Positions 9,438 through 19,214 of a stretch of DNA of 64,000 bases are shown here, piece after piece. Source of the stretch: Rhizobium acidisoli (lineage in GTDB: Bacteria; Pseudomonadota; Alphaproteobacteria; Rhizobiales; Rhizobiaceae); assembly GCF_002531755.2 (NCBI RefSeq), contig NZ_CP034998.1, positions 3,162,001 through 3,226,000 on the forward strand. The letters are read 5' to 3'. Within the stretch, counting starts at the first letter, position 1. Each line of letters starts with the position of its first letter. A model generated the notes under the pieces. That model worked only from the letters and a program-made list of their open reading frames with translations, was not told the origin of the DNA and searched no databases. A program made the translations under genes and the position numbers.

Positions 9438-10301
9438 TTATATTCCGTAAGCCTGCATCACGTTGTCGCTCTCAACTCCCCTGCCCCTGGCCTCGAGGCC
9501 ATTATCGGCGAGCCCGTGCCAGGCATGATGCAGGCCTTCCCGCTCATGTACGACCCGATTGCGCCCGAGCGCCTTGGCGAGATAAAGCGCCCGGTCTGCC
9601 GACGCATAGACCGCCTGCTTGTTGCGCCCGGCGGCGAGATCGGCGACACCGCCGGAAACGGTGATGCGGATATCATGCCCCTCGGCTGCGATGGCGCCGC
9701 CTGCGATCCGGGCCCGGACACCTTCGATGCGTTCCATCCGCGCCTCCAGCGGCTCGCCGGAGATGATGACGCCGAACTCCTCCCCGCCCAGCCTTGCGAC
9801 GACGGACATTTCATCGAAGGCGGATATGAGCATGGCCGAGACCGCGGTGATGACGGCATCGCCGCAGCCATGGCCGAAGCGATCGTTGATCGCCTTGAAG
9901 CGGTCGACATCGAAAATAACAAGCGAGGCGTCGCCTTCGGTGTTTTCGAGCGCCTCTGTAAAAGCGCGGCGGTTCAACAGTCCGGAAAGCGTGTCCGTTC
10001 GGCTGAGCTTTTCGAACTCCGCCCGCGACAGCGTCAGTTCGTGCAGGGCAAAACCAGCGGCCAGCGACAGCATGCCGGAAACCGTGCCGCCGACGAGCCA
10101 GGAAAAAATGACGCCGAAGCCGATCGCGTGCGAGAGCGTCACCGGCAGCAGCCCGAGAAAACCGAGCGGCGGTATTGTCACCGCCATGATGACGCCGGAG
10201 AGAAGAACCGTCAAAAAGCTCATCTTCAATGCAAAGACATAGACGTTCCCACGATATTGGAAATTGCCGAAATCGGCCTGCAGCGACATCCAGTTTCTCA
10301 T
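9438..10301 (-). CDS. Membrane-bound diguanylate cyclase (GGDEF)
   Basis: A 287-residue protein with three hydrophobic segments in the first 90 residues (ALKMSFLTVLLSGVIMAVTI, FLGLLPVTLSHAIGFGVIF and WLVGGTVSGMLSLAAGFAL) and a GGDEF domain in residues 115-275. The active-site loop reads RLGGEEF and the metal-binding FDVDRFKAINDRFGHGCGD is intact, so it should make cyclic di-GMP. There is no RxxD inhibitory site ahead of the loop that I can recognise. I chose the ATG at 10301 because AGGAAGG lies nine bases upstream; an in-frame GTG at 10331 would add ten residues. It lies inside the urease block, on the same strand, between a DUF2459 gene and ureE, with 330 bases of non-coding sequence upstream that could hold its own promoter. 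Confidence 0.88.
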   Translation of the reverse strand: MRNWMSLQADFGNFQYRGNVYVFALKMSFLTVLLSGVIMAVTIPPLGFLGLLPVTLSHAIGFGVIFSWLVGGTVSGMLSLAAGFALHELTLSRAEFEKLSRTDTLSGLLNRRAFTEALENTEGDASLVIFDVDRFKAINDRFGHGCGDAVITAVSAMLISAFDEMSVVARLGGEEFGVIISGEPLEARMERIEGVRARIAGGAIAAEGHDIRITVSGGVADLAAGRNKQAVYASADRALYLAKALGRNRVVHEREGLHHAWHGLADNGLEARGRGVESDNVMQAYGI

Positions 10302-10631
10302 GAGAATCGACCTTCCTGCCCGGCGTTTCACGGCATTGATAGGAGCCCAATTGCTGCGGGTGTCTTAATCGACTCGTTAAAATTCGAGCGGTTTTGGAGC
10401 TTTCGGTGGACAGATTTTTTCTAGCAGGAGATGCAGCCTTCCAATCCCTGAATCGGACAGTGCGGTGAGACAGTTAGACGATTGATTTAAAACAGCTTTA
10501 TAAGCCTGGACGACGGCACTGTTCCAGAATGGTCTAGCTGAGAAAAATACCGGCTTTTCCACCGATTTTTACAACCGAACGGAGAGCATGATACACAATT
10601 CACTTTAACAGCGGATCGCCCAGCGACTGCT
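10302..10631. other. Non-coding gap inside the urease block
   Basis: 330 bases, clearly richer in A+T than the flanking genes, without a believable reading frame. It separates the ureC side from GGDEF-ureEFG and is the likely place of a second promoter. I could not identify a clear sigma-54 (-24/-12) element here. Confidence 0.5.
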
Positions 10632-11303
10632 TCAATTGTAGACACCGAGAGACAATCGCAATGATTGTGGAAGCGGGTTCCATAAGCCGGTCTGAAGCCC
10701 CGCCGAGCGGAGCGCGGCAGCCGTCCAGGTGTTGCAGCCGAAGAGGGCGTTGAAATATCCCTTAGCCTCGAAGAACCGGTCGATCTCGCCGTAACCCGCA
10801 TCCGGGATTGGCGCCACCACGCTCGCGTCGCGAACGAAGCTGTCCGAGATGAAATCGCGCAGCCGCGCCATTTGATCGTCGCCGATATCGAACGCCGCAA
10901 CGGCGGGCTGCGGCTCGGTAATGTGACCGGCAAGGTCGACATGCAGCACCGAACGGTCGATCGTCAGCGCCCGCAGCACGGGCAGTGGCTTCAGCTCCGA
11001 CCAGCTCGGGGTTTCCAGATAGAAGGCGCGGCCGCCCCAGCCGATGATGAGCCATTCCGCATCCGGATGGCCGAGCGGAAAACCGGTCTCGGCGAGAAAG
11101 GAAAAGGCAGCCCGCGTCTCCTCGTCGAGCGGAATAGCAATATCGGTATGGATCGGTCCGGACAGCAGCAAAATCCGATGCGTCGCCGCCGCAGACCACG
11201 CCTCGACGGGGGCAATCAGCGGCCGGGGAATGAAGGTTCCGCAGGCCGCCAGAAACACGAGCAGGAATACGGCCCGCAACAGCCAGCGGATGCCTGTTTT
11301 CAT
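10632..11303 (-). CDS. DUF2459 / urease-region conserved protein (TIGR02117 type)
   Basis: A 223-residue exported protein of unknown function that belongs to the family named for its occurrence in urease gene regions. The N-terminus is a signal peptide ending in a possible lipobox (VFLLVFLAAC-G), so it may be a lipoprotein. Family marks: the IHTDIAIPL strand, AEWLIIGWGGRAFYLETP, VLRALTIDRSVLHVD, and near the C-terminus GCNTWTAAALRSAGL, which contains a conserved Cys-Asn-Thr-Trp. The fold may be related to NlpC/P60-like enzymes (H ... C pairing), but that is inference. I chose the ATG at 11303 (AAGGA eight bases upstream) rather than the ATG at 11321. It follows ureC by 31 bases. Confidence 0.82.
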   Translation of the reverse strand: MKTGIRWLLRAVFLLVFLAACGTFIPRPLIAPVEAWSAAATHRILLLSGPIHTDIAIPLDEETRAAFSFLAETGFPLGHPDAEWLIIGWGGRAFYLETPSWSELKPLPVLRALTIDRSVLHVDLAGHITEPQPAVAAFDIGDDQMARLRDFISDSFVRDASVVAPIPDAGYGEIDRFFEAKGYFNALFGCNTWTAAALRSAGLQTGLWNPLPQSLRLSLGVYN

Positions 11304-11334
11304 CAGAGCAGTCCTTCGCATCGGAGACGTGCGC

Positions 11335-13047
<1,713 letters not shown>

Positions 13048-13050
13048 CCG

Positions 13051-13689
13051 TCAGGCTCCGTGGGAGGAAGAGACTAGTGAGTTTCCGCCAAGCCGCGTGA
13101 GGCGGCCGGCGGCAATATAATGATCGACGAGCTGTCGTTCGGCCGCAAACGGGTGCCATTCCCAGCCGACGTGGCCGAAGCCGGCCAGCATCACCTCGGC
13201 CCCGGCATGTTTGTTCAGCACCTCGGCAATGACGATCAAGCCGCTGCTCGGCACGACATAGGGTGCCGGCGCAAAGGCCGATAGCGCGGCATCGACGGCG
13301 TCATGGACCGACTTGCCGATGACGATATGTCTCTTGCCCGTCGCCGCGCAGAAGGCAGTGAATTCATCGGTATAATCGTCGCAGAAATCGTCGAGTTCCG
13401 GATGCGAGACGGCAAGCGGCGCCCGCATCGCGGCGAATTTTTCCGGGTCGCGCACGCTCCAGATTTCGTGAGCCGAAACGACGCCGGGATGGGCACGCCA
13501 TTGCGGCGAACCAAGCATCGCCTTTGCCGGCCGGCCGGTATTGCAGACCGCAACGGCATCCGTCCTGCCGCCGCCGGCCCCATAGGAACGGCAATCGTTG
13601 AAGCGGATGACGAAATCAGCGGCATCGATCACGCCAGCTTCCGCCTCTGCGACCTCGCCATTGCCGACGATTGCGATTTTCCTGATCAC
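13051..13689 (-). CDS. Sialyltransferase-fold (GT29-like) protein in the urease operon
   Basis: A 212-residue protein found in rhizobial urease operons and sometimes labelled urease operon accessory protein. Its sequence shows the layout of family GT29 sialyltransferases: an L-type motif (IAIVGNGEVAEAEAGVIDAA then DFVIRFND and GGRTDAVAVCNTG), an S-type motif (YVVPSSGLIVIAEVLNKHAG followed by MLAGFGH), and a VS-type H-x4-E motif (HPFAAE near residue 180). There is no signal peptide or membrane anchor, so it would act in the cytoplasm. It starts with GTG at 13689, one base after the preceding stop, and ends three bases before ureC, so it is tightly coupled. No role in urease maturation is established; it may modify a small molecule or be a binding protein built on the same fold. 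Confidence 0.75.
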   Translation of the reverse strand: MIRKIAIVGNGEVAEAEAGVIDAADFVIRFNDCRSYGAGGGRTDAVAVCNTGRPAKAMLGSPQWRAHPGVVSAHEIWSVRDPEKFAAMRAPLAVSHPELDDFCDDYTDEFTAFCAATGKRHIVIGKSVHDAVDAALSAFAPAPYVVPSSGLIVIAEVLNKHAGAEVMLAGFGHVGWEWHPFAAERQLVDHYIAAGRLTRLGGNSLVSSSHGA

Positions 13690-13690
13690 C

Positions 13691-14098
13691 TTAATTGCTC
13701 ATCGTGTCTTCGAGCTCTTTCAGCTCTTCCGTGCGTTTGTCGGTGATGTTGGCGAGGCAGCCGGCGACCAGCATCGGCTCCATCGTGCCGCCGCGGGCCT
13801 GAAAGCCGAAGGCATCGCACTCGGCATCGCGATAATCGATCCAGGCGCGCTGCGCCTTGACCAGCGCCTGCTCCGCGCCCTTCATGTCGCCGTCGAGATC
13901 CTTGTCGACCGCCGCCAGAGCGGCGCGGGTCTTCTTGTATTGCACATTCAGAGCCTTGTCGGCGGTGTCGTGGCGCGCCGCCTCGCAAGAGGTCATGTCC
14001 GATTGTGTCTTGGGGTTCTGGCAATCGACATCCTGAGCGGAAGCGCTACCCGCCGAAAGCAGCATCGCCGCCCCGATGAGGCAGATGTTCAAACGCAT
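13691..14098 (-). CDS. LprI/DUF1311 family periplasmic protein
   Basis: A 135-residue exported protein. Signal peptide MRLNICLIGAAMLLSAGSAS-AQ, then a DUF1311 (lysozyme inhibitor LprI N-terminal) domain: CQNPKTQSDMTSCEAARHDT near the N-terminus, a helical stretch LNVQYKKTRAALAAVDKD, the family core LVKAQRAWIDYRDAECDAFG, and a last Cys in VAGCLANITDKRTEEL. Four cysteines suggest two disulfides. Members elsewhere inhibit lysozyme or have no known role. It sits between ureB and the sialyltransferase-like gene with 12-base and 1-base gaps, so it is made with urease. Confidence 0.85.
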   Translation of the reverse strand: MRLNICLIGAAMLLSAGSASAQDVDCQNPKTQSDMTSCEAARHDTADKALNVQYKKTRAALAAVDKDLDGDMKGAEQALVKAQRAWIDYRDAECDAFGFQARGGTMEPMLVAGCLANITDKRTEELKELEDTMSN

Positions 14099-14110
14099 GC
14101 GTCCCTCCCG

Positions 14111-14416
14111 TTAAAGCTTGCCCATCACCAGCTGACGGAAGCCATAAACTTCGCGCTTGCCGGAAAGGGGGATCAGCGTCACCGAACGCGTCTGTCCCGG
14201 CTCGAAGCGTACCGCCGTTCCCGCCGGGATATCGAGCCGCTTGCCATGCGCCGCCGCGCGGTCGAAGGAAAGCCCGGCATTGGTCTCGGCGAAATGATAG
14301 TGGCTGCCGACCTGCACCGGCCGATCACCGGTATTGGAAACCTCCAGCGTCACGGTCGGCGCGCCGGCATTCAGTTCGATGTCGCCGCTTGCGGCAATGA
14401 TCTCGCCCGGAATCAT
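14111..14416 (-). CDS. ureB: Urease beta subunit UreB
   Basis: A 101-residue structural subunit of the UreABC trimer. Seen: the start [18 protein letters not shown], the strand [26 protein letters not shown], and the core [19 protein letters not shown] ending in [12 protein letters not shown], all standard. A ribosome site AAGGAG is nine bases before ATG. In this operon ureA, ureB and ureC are not contiguous: a small Cys-rich gene lies between ureA and ureB, and two genes lie between ureB and ureC. Confidence 0.98.
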   Translation of the reverse strand: MIPGEIIAASGDIELNAGAPTVTLEVSNTGDRPVQVGSHYHFAETNAGLSFDRAAAHGKRLDIPAGTAVRFEPGQTRSVTLIPLSGKREVYGFRQLVMGKL

Positions 14417-14425
14417 CTTATCTCC

Positions 14426-14677
14426 TTAAGCCGCCTTGGGCGCGCAGCCCTCGGCCTTCAGCACACGTTTCGTCGATGCCGGATTTTTGGCAAGCATCGC
14501 TGCCGGCCGGATGGGTCTCGGGACGAGATTGCCGCCGCAATTCGGGCAGACGCCCTTCAGCACTTCGTCGACGCAGTCGGCACAGAAGGTGCATTCATAG
14601 GTGCATATCCGTGCCTCCGCGCTTTCCGGCGGCAAATCCTTGTCGCAGCATTCGCAGTTGGGCCTGAGCTCGAGCAT
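14426..14677 (-). CDS. DUF1272 small zinc-ribbon protein
   Basis: An 83-residue protein with nine or more cysteines in pairs: CECCDKD near residue 9, CTYECTFCADC around residues 27-37 and VCPNCGG around 47, followed by RPIRPAAML and a basic tail. This is a DUF1272 zinc-ribbon-like layout. The ATG at 14677 is the natural start because the protein begins MLELRPNCECC, as do its relatives; the upstream part of the frame overlaps ureA and is not supported. It lies ten bases from both ureA and ureB. A metal-handling role beside a nickel enzyme is attractive but is only inference. Confidence 0.85.
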   Translation of the reverse strand: MLELRPNCECCDKDLPPESAEARICTYECTFCADCVDEVLKGVCPNCGGNLVPRPIRPAAMLAKNPASTKRVLKAEGCAPKAA

Positions 14678-14687
14678 ATCGGTCTCC

Positions 14688-14990
14688 CTACCGGATCGGT
14701 TCGTGCACGGTGACGAGTTTGGTTCCATCCGGAAACGTCGCCTCGACCTGCACGTCATGGATCATCTCGGCAATCCCCTCCATCACCTGATCGCGGCCGA
14801 TCACATGGGCGCCGGCCTCCATCAACTCGGCGACCGGGCGGCCGTCGCGGGCGCCTTCGACGACGAAGTCGCTGATCAGCGCGATCGCTTCCGGGTAGTT
14901 CAGCTTGACACCGCGCTCCAGCCGCCGCCGGGCCACCATCGCCGCCATGGATATCAGCAGCTTGTCTTTTTCTCTCGGAGTGAGGTTCAT
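14688..14990 (-). CDS. ureA: Urease gamma subunit UreA
   Basis: A 100-residue subunit of urease. Start [20 protein letters not shown], middle [20 protein letters not shown] and [13 protein letters not shown], and end [20 protein letters not shown] match UreA throughout. The gamma and beta subunits are separate polypeptides here, as in most Gram-negative bacteria. It lies 20 bases after ureD. Confidence 0.98.
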   Translation of the reverse strand: MNLTPREKDKLLISMAAMVARRRLERGVKLNYPEAIALISDFVVEGARDGRPVAELMEAGAHVIGRDQVMEGIAEMIHDVQVEATFPDGTKLVTVHEPIR

Positions 14991-15010
14991 CTTCTACCTG
15001 CTTATTGAGT

Positions 15011-15832
15011 TCATAGATTCCAGACTTTCGGCACGGGCGCACCATTGCGCAAGGCGGAAATGACCGGGATCAGGATTTTTCTCAGCGAAAAGCCGTCGGC
15101 TGCCGCAAGGCGGACGACGAGCTTGCCGTCCCAGGCGCTCTCACCGCCCATCGCGCCTTCGACGAGCAGCCGCACCTTGCCGAGATAGGCTTCCGAAAGC
15201 GGCCCGGCATAAAGCAGCGTCGCAAAAGCCACCTGCCCGCCGAGCACCGCCTGGCGCGCTGCCAGCGCCGCCACCCCTTCCGAAAGCCTCAGTTCTTCCG
15301 CATGGATCAGCCGACCTGAGCGGCGGATGCGCCAGCGGTCGCGGAAAAGCCCGGTCATCACCGTCTCGCCCATCGCCTTGCGGCCAAGCAGTATGGCTTC
15401 GACGGCCAGAAATTCGGCGCTCTCGTCGAGATCGACATCCAGGCGGCGAAAAAGTGCGGAACGATCGAAGAGGATCGTTTCCTGCGGCAGCCAGTCGACG
15501 CGGGCTTGGGTTCCGACCTTGATGCTGGTCGTCACCTCGGCCGTGCCGGCAGAGGCCTTATAGATCTTCTCGCAGGCCTGGGTGGTGACGTCGATGCGCG
15601 TGCCCGCTCCGGCCTCAATGCTCCAATCTATCCGATCGCCGCCGGTCAGTCCACCAGCGGTGTTGATGATGACGGCTTCCATCGAGGCATCGAATGTATC
15701 CGGCAGGCGGATCTTCGCCGCGCCCTCCTGGTAGAGCTCGCGCAGACGCGTGCGACCGTCGAACAGCTTTGCCGCCAGATGCCCGCGTCCTTCCGCTCTT
15801 TGCGGTCGCGTGCCTGCCGCCGCAATCATCAT
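15011..15832 (-). CDS. ureD: Urease accessory protein UreD
   Basis: A 273-residue scaffold that binds apo-urease and UreF and carries the channel through which nickel reaches the active site. Visible family core: [74 protein letters not shown] and the [14 protein letters not shown] strand. I chose the ATG at 15832, which has GAAAGGGACG just upstream and gives the standard [15 protein letters not shown] start; the frame is open 47 codons further but that part has no family similarity that I recognise. It starts the ure part of the block, about 150 bases after urtE. Confidence 0.95.
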   Translation of the reverse strand: MMIAAAGTRPQRAEGRGHLAAKLFDGRTRLRELYQEGAAKIRLPDTFDASMEAVIINTAGGLTGGDRIDWSIEAGAGTRIDVTTQACEKIYKASAGTAEVTTSIKVGTQARVDWLPQETILFDRSALFRRLDVDLDESAEFLAVEAILLGRKAMGETVMTGLFRDRWRIRRSGRLIHAEELRLSEGVAALAARQAVLGGQVAFATLLYAGPLSEAYLGKVRLLVEGAMGGESAWDGKLVVRLAAADGFSLRKILIPVISALRNGAPVPKVWNL

Positions 15833-15980
15833 AACGTCCCTTTCGGTCGCGCCACCGGTTCGCCTGATCGCGCGGGTTACGGAAAGCAAGCAATTCCCGT
15901 GCCGTCCAAGGATACGCGCAACGGGCCTGGCAGATTTGAAAGGCGCTGCGTCACCTGCCGAAAAATGCAGCATTTGCCGA

Positions 15981-16676
15981 TCAGACGGTCAGATGGCGGC
16001 GGGCCTCCGGCGTATCCAGCGTTTCGGCAAGACCCTGATGGACGATCTCGCCGCGATCCATGATGTAGACGTAGTCGGCAAGCTCCCGGCAGAAGTCGAG
16101 ATATTGTTCGACCAGCAGGATCGCCATGCCGGTGAAATCGCGGAGATAACGGATCGCCCGGCCGATATCCTTGATGATCGACGGCTGAATGCCCTCGGTC
16201 GGCTCGTCGAGCACGAGAATCCGAGGCCGCGTCACCATGGCGCGACCGATGGCAAGCTGCTGCTGCTGGCCGCCGGAAAGATCGCCGCCGCGGCGCGACA
16301 GCATCGACTTCAGCACCGGGAAGAGACTGAAGATGTCGTCGGGGATATTCCGGTCGCGACGGCCGAGTGGGGCAAAGCCGGTTTCGAGATTTTCCTTGAC
16401 CGTCAGCAGCGGGAAAATTTCCCGCCCCTGCGGCACATAGCCGATGCCCTGCTTGGCGCGGGCAAAGGGCGGCAGGCCGTTCAGCCGGGTATCGTTGAAG
16501 GTGACGGTGCCGGCCGACAGCGGATGCTGGCCGGTCACGGCACGCAGAAGCGAACTCTTGCCGACGCCGTTGCGCCCCAGCACGCAGGTGATCTTGCCCA
16601 TCTCCGCCTTGACGGAGACGCCGCGCAGCGCCTGCGCTGCGCCATAGTGCAGATTTGCGTTTTCGACTGTCAGCAT
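15981..16676 (-). CDS. urtE: Urea ABC transporter ATP-binding protein UrtE
   Basis: A 231-residue cytoplasmic ATPase of the urea importer, LivF-like. Seen: Walker [12 protein letters not shown]-loop YVPQGREIF, signature [14 protein letters not shown], Walker [17 protein letters not shown] and the switch histidine region [14 protein letters not shown] (the usual H position is read as Q in LivF-type proteins). [14 protein letters not shown] is typical for UrtE. I prefer the ATG at 16676 ([12 protein letters not shown]); an ATG four codons earlier has its purine run directly against it. Confidence 0.96.
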   Translation of the reverse strand: MLTVENANLHYGAAQALRGVSVKAEMGKITCVLGRNGVGKSSLLRAVTGQHPLSAGTVTFNDTRLNGLPPFARAKQGIGYVPQGREIFPLLTVKENLETGFAPLGRRDRNIPDDIFSLFPVLKSMLSRRGGDLSGGQQQQLAIGRAMVTRPRILVLDEPTEGIQPSIIKDIGRAIRYLRDFTGMAILLVEQYLDFCRELADYVYIMDRGEIVHQGLAETLDTPEARRHLTV

Positions 16677-16694
16677 CCGTTCACCCATTCCCCA

Positions 16695-17213
16695 TCAGTT
16701 CATCAGCGTACGCCTCAGCATCTGCAGGGCGTACTCCTGTTCCTTCGTTTTCTCGCCGCCGGCAACGGCCACGTCCTCGGCAATGCCGATCAATTGCTGA
16801 CGCTCTTGCATGTCGAGCGCCTTCATCCAGAGGTCTCGGAACCGGCGGATCGGGTCTTCGGGACTGGTGACGTTCTTGGACGCCCAATCGGCGAAAACCA
16901 GTACCTCTTCCATATCGCCCGGCCGGATGATGCCTTTCATGCGGCTGCGGACGACATCCTTCGCAGCGTCGAGATACATCGGCTTTTCCTTGGCGAGGCA
17001 GAAGAAGAAAGCCACTGCCGCAATCGCCGGATCGGCGATCGAGGCCAGCGGCGCTGCCTCCGCCTGCTTGCGCAACTTTCCGCGCTTATAGGCGCCCCGC
17101 ATCCGCTCGACGGAATCGATGATCTCGTTTCCCGCCTCACGCACCATCTTAAAACGCCAATACCAGATGACCGCGCCGCTGATCGCCGCGACCAGAATAC
17201 CGAGAAAAGCCAT
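16695..17213 (-). CDS. Membrane-anchored protein of unknown function between urtD and urtE
   Basis: A 172-residue protein I do not recognise. One transmembrane helix at the N-terminus (AFLGILVAAISGAVIWYWRF) is followed by a basic, helical, cytoplasmic domain with KRGKLRKQAEA, a mildly hydrophobic helix (PAIAAVAFFFCLA), and a second half rich in charged helices that is weakly reminiscent of TerB/DnaJ-associated helical bundles. No catalytic motif is visible. The ATG at 17213 has GGGG about nine bases upstream; a TTG five codons earlier is possible. Because it lies between the two ATPase genes on the same strand, it is made with the urea transporter. Confidence 0.72.
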   Translation of the reverse strand: MAFLGILVAAISGAVIWYWRFKMVREAGNEIIDSVERMRGAYKRGKLRKQAEAAPLASIADPAIAAVAFFFCLAKEKPMYLDAAKDVVRSRMKGIIRPGDMEEVLVFADWASKNVTSPEDPIRRFRDLWMKALDMQERQQLIGIAEDVAVAGGEKTKEQEYALQMLRRTLMN

Positions 17214-17289
17214 GATGAAACCCCACAAGAAAACCCGCCCGTTTTAGAGCGTTTTCCTTTGTCAGGTTCAAGCCTCTAAGTTGCATGAA

Positions 17290-18045
17290 TCACCGGCCCA
17301 GATAGTTCTCGATCACCTTCGGATCCGAGCTGACGAAATCGATCGATCCCTCAGCCAGCACCGAGCCTTCCGCAAGGCATGTCACCTTGACGCCGAGGTC
17401 GCGGATGAAGCCCATGTCGTGTTCGACGACAACCACCGACCGGGTCCTTGCGATATCCTTGAGCAGGATCGCGGTCTCAGCCGTTTCGGCATCCGTCATG
17501 CCGGCCACCGGTTCGTCGACCAGCAGCAGCTTCGGCTCCTGCGCCAGCAGCATGCCGATCTCCAGCCACTGCTTCTGCCCATGCGAGAGGTTGGCGGCGA
17601 ATTCGTCGCGCCGATGCGTCAGCCGCACCGTTTCGAGGATTTCTTCGATGCGTGCCTTGTCCTCGCCCGAAAGCCGATAGAACAGCGTGGAGAACACGCC
17701 GCGGCGGCGGTTCAGCGCCAGTTCCAGGTTGTCCCACACCGTGTGGCTTTCGAAGACCGTCGGCTTCTGGAATTTGCGGCCGATGCCGAGCTCCGCAATA
17801 TCGGCCTCGTCCTTCTTGGTAAGGTCGATCGTGCCGTTGAAGAACACTTCGCCTTCATCGGGCCTGGTCTTGCCGGTGATGATATCCATCATCGTCGTCT
17901 TGCCCGCCCCGTTCGGGCCGATGATGGCCCGCAGTTCGCCGGGCTCGATGACGATCGACAGCGAATTCAGCGCCTTGAAACCGTCGAAGGAAACCGAAAC
18001 GCCGTTGAGATAAAGCACGCTGGTGGGTTTGACGTCGGGGATCAT
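17290..18045 (-). CDS. urtD: Urea ABC transporter ATP-binding protein UrtD
   Basis: A 251-residue LivG-like ATPase of the urea importer. Walker A IIGPNGAGKTT, then the long insertion typical for UrtD (DIAELGIGRKFQKPTVFESH), the signature LSHGQKQWLEIGMLLA, Walker B KLLLVDEPVAGMTDAE and the switch VVVVEHDMGFIRD are all present. The ATG at 18045 has GGAG eight bases upstream; a GTG at 18054 would overlap the urtC stop (GTGA) and add three residues, so either start is possible. Confidence 0.95.
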   Translation of the reverse strand: MIPDVKPTSVLYLNGVSVSFDGFKALNSLSIVIEPGELRAIIGPNGAGKTTMMDIITGKTRPDEGEVFFNGTIDLTKKDEADIAELGIGRKFQKPTVFESHTVWDNLELALNRRRGVFSTLFYRLSGEDKARIEEILETVRLTHRRDEFAANLSHGQKQWLEIGMLLAQEPKLLLVDEPVAGMTDAETAETAILLKDIARTRSVVVVEHDMGFIRDLGVKVTCLAEGSVLAEGSIDFVSSDPKVIENYLGR

Positions 18046-18050
18046 ACTGC

Positions 18051-19214
18051 TCACTCCGCGGCCTGAATTTTCGGTTCGATGACGTCTTCCTGCGCCACGG
18101 GTGGGGCAGCCTTGGAGACGGCTTTCCGCCTGCCGACATATTGGGCGATCGTGCCAACGACACCTTTCGGCAGAAACAGCGTGACGGCGACGAAGAGACC
18201 GCCGAGCGCAAACAGCCAGAACTCCGGGAAGAGGCCGGTGAAGATCGTCTTGCCGCCATTGACCAGGATCGCACCGATGATCGGCCCGATCAGCGTCGCC
18301 CGTCCGCCGACCGCCGTCCAGATGACCACTTCGATCGAGTTGGCAGGGGCGAATTCGCCGGGATTGATGATGCCGACCTGCGGCACATAGAGCGCGCCCG
18401 CAATGCCCGCCATCATCGCCGAGACGACGAAGGTGAAGAGCTTGAAGTGTTCGACGCGATAGCCGAGGAAGCGCGTGCGGCTTTCGGCATCGCGCACGCC
18501 GACCAGCACCTTGCCGAACTTCGAGCGCACGATGGCCGAGGCAAGCAGCAGCGACAGCGCCAGCAAGACCGCGGTTGCCGCAAAGAGGGCTGCACGCGTG
18601 CCGTCGGCCTGGACGTTGAAGCCGATAATATCCTTGAAATCGGTGAGGCCGTTATTGCCGCCGAAGCCCATGTCGTTGCGGAAAAAAGCCAGCAGCAGCG
18701 CGTAGGTCATCGCCTGGGTGATGATCGAGAGATAGACGCCGTTGACGCGCGAGCGGAAGGCGAACCAGCCGAAAACAAAGGCGAGCAGGCCGGGCACGAC
18801 GAGTACCATCAGTGCCGCAAACCAGAAATGGTTGAAGCCGTACCAGAACCAGGGCAGATCCTTCCAGTTCAGGAACACCATGAAATCGGGCAGGATCGGG
18901 TCGCCGTAGCTGCCGCGGGTGCCGATCTGGCGCATCAGATACATGCCCATCGCATAACCGCCGAGCGCAAAGAAGGCGCCGTGGCCGAGCGAGAGAATGC
19001 CGCAGAAGCCCCAGACGAGATCGAGCGTCAGCGCCAGCAGCGCATAGGTCAGATACTTGCCGAACAGCGACATGATATAGGTCGGCACATGCAGCGGATT
19101 GGTCGGCCCGGTCATCAGGTTCAGGACCGGCACGAGAACGGCGACCAGTAGCAGCAGCGCGATGGCAATGACGATCTTGCGATCGAGTGACCGGAGAAGG
19201 AAGGCCGTTATCAT
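18051..19214 (-). CDS. urtC: Urea ABC transporter permease UrtC
   Basis: A 387-residue LivM-like inner-membrane permease with about ten hydrophobic helices, beginning MITAFLLRSLDRKIVIAIAL. Family marks: LVWGFCGILSLGHGAFFALG, MGMYLMRQIGTRGSYGDPIL, NGLTDFKDIIGFNVQADGT, RDAESRTRFLGYRVEHFKLF and TAVGGRATLIGPIIGAILVN. The polar C-terminus is about 40 residues long. Its ATG overlaps the urtB stop (ATGA), so the two channel halves are translated together. Frame continues upstream inside urtB only as an overlap. Confidence 0.96.
   Translation of the reverse strand: MITAFLLRSLDRKIVIAIALLLLVAVLVPVLNLMTGPTNPLHVPTYIMSLFGKYLTYALLALTLDLVWGFCGILSLGHGAFFALGGYAMGMYLMRQIGTRGSYGDPILPDFMVFLNWKDLPWFWYGFNHFWFAALMVLVVPGLLAFVFGWFAFRSRVNGVYLSIITQAMTYALLLAFFRNDMGFGGNNGLTDFKDIIGFNVQADGTRAALFAATAVLLALSLLLASAIVRSKFGKVLVGVRDAESRTRFLGYRVEHFKLFTFVVSAMMAGIAGALYVPQVGIINPGEFAPANSIEVVIWTAVGGRATLIGPIIGAILVNGGKTIFTGLFPEFWLFALGGLFVAVTLFLPKGVVGTIAQYVGRRKAVSKAAPPVAQEDVIEPKIQAAE

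Noticed and set aside
8310-10424. A 704-codon plus-strand frame across ureF, ureE and the GGDEF gene
   Set aside because: It spans three well-supported genes on the other strand; its Met/Val-rich stretch is just the antisense of the UreE histidine tail.
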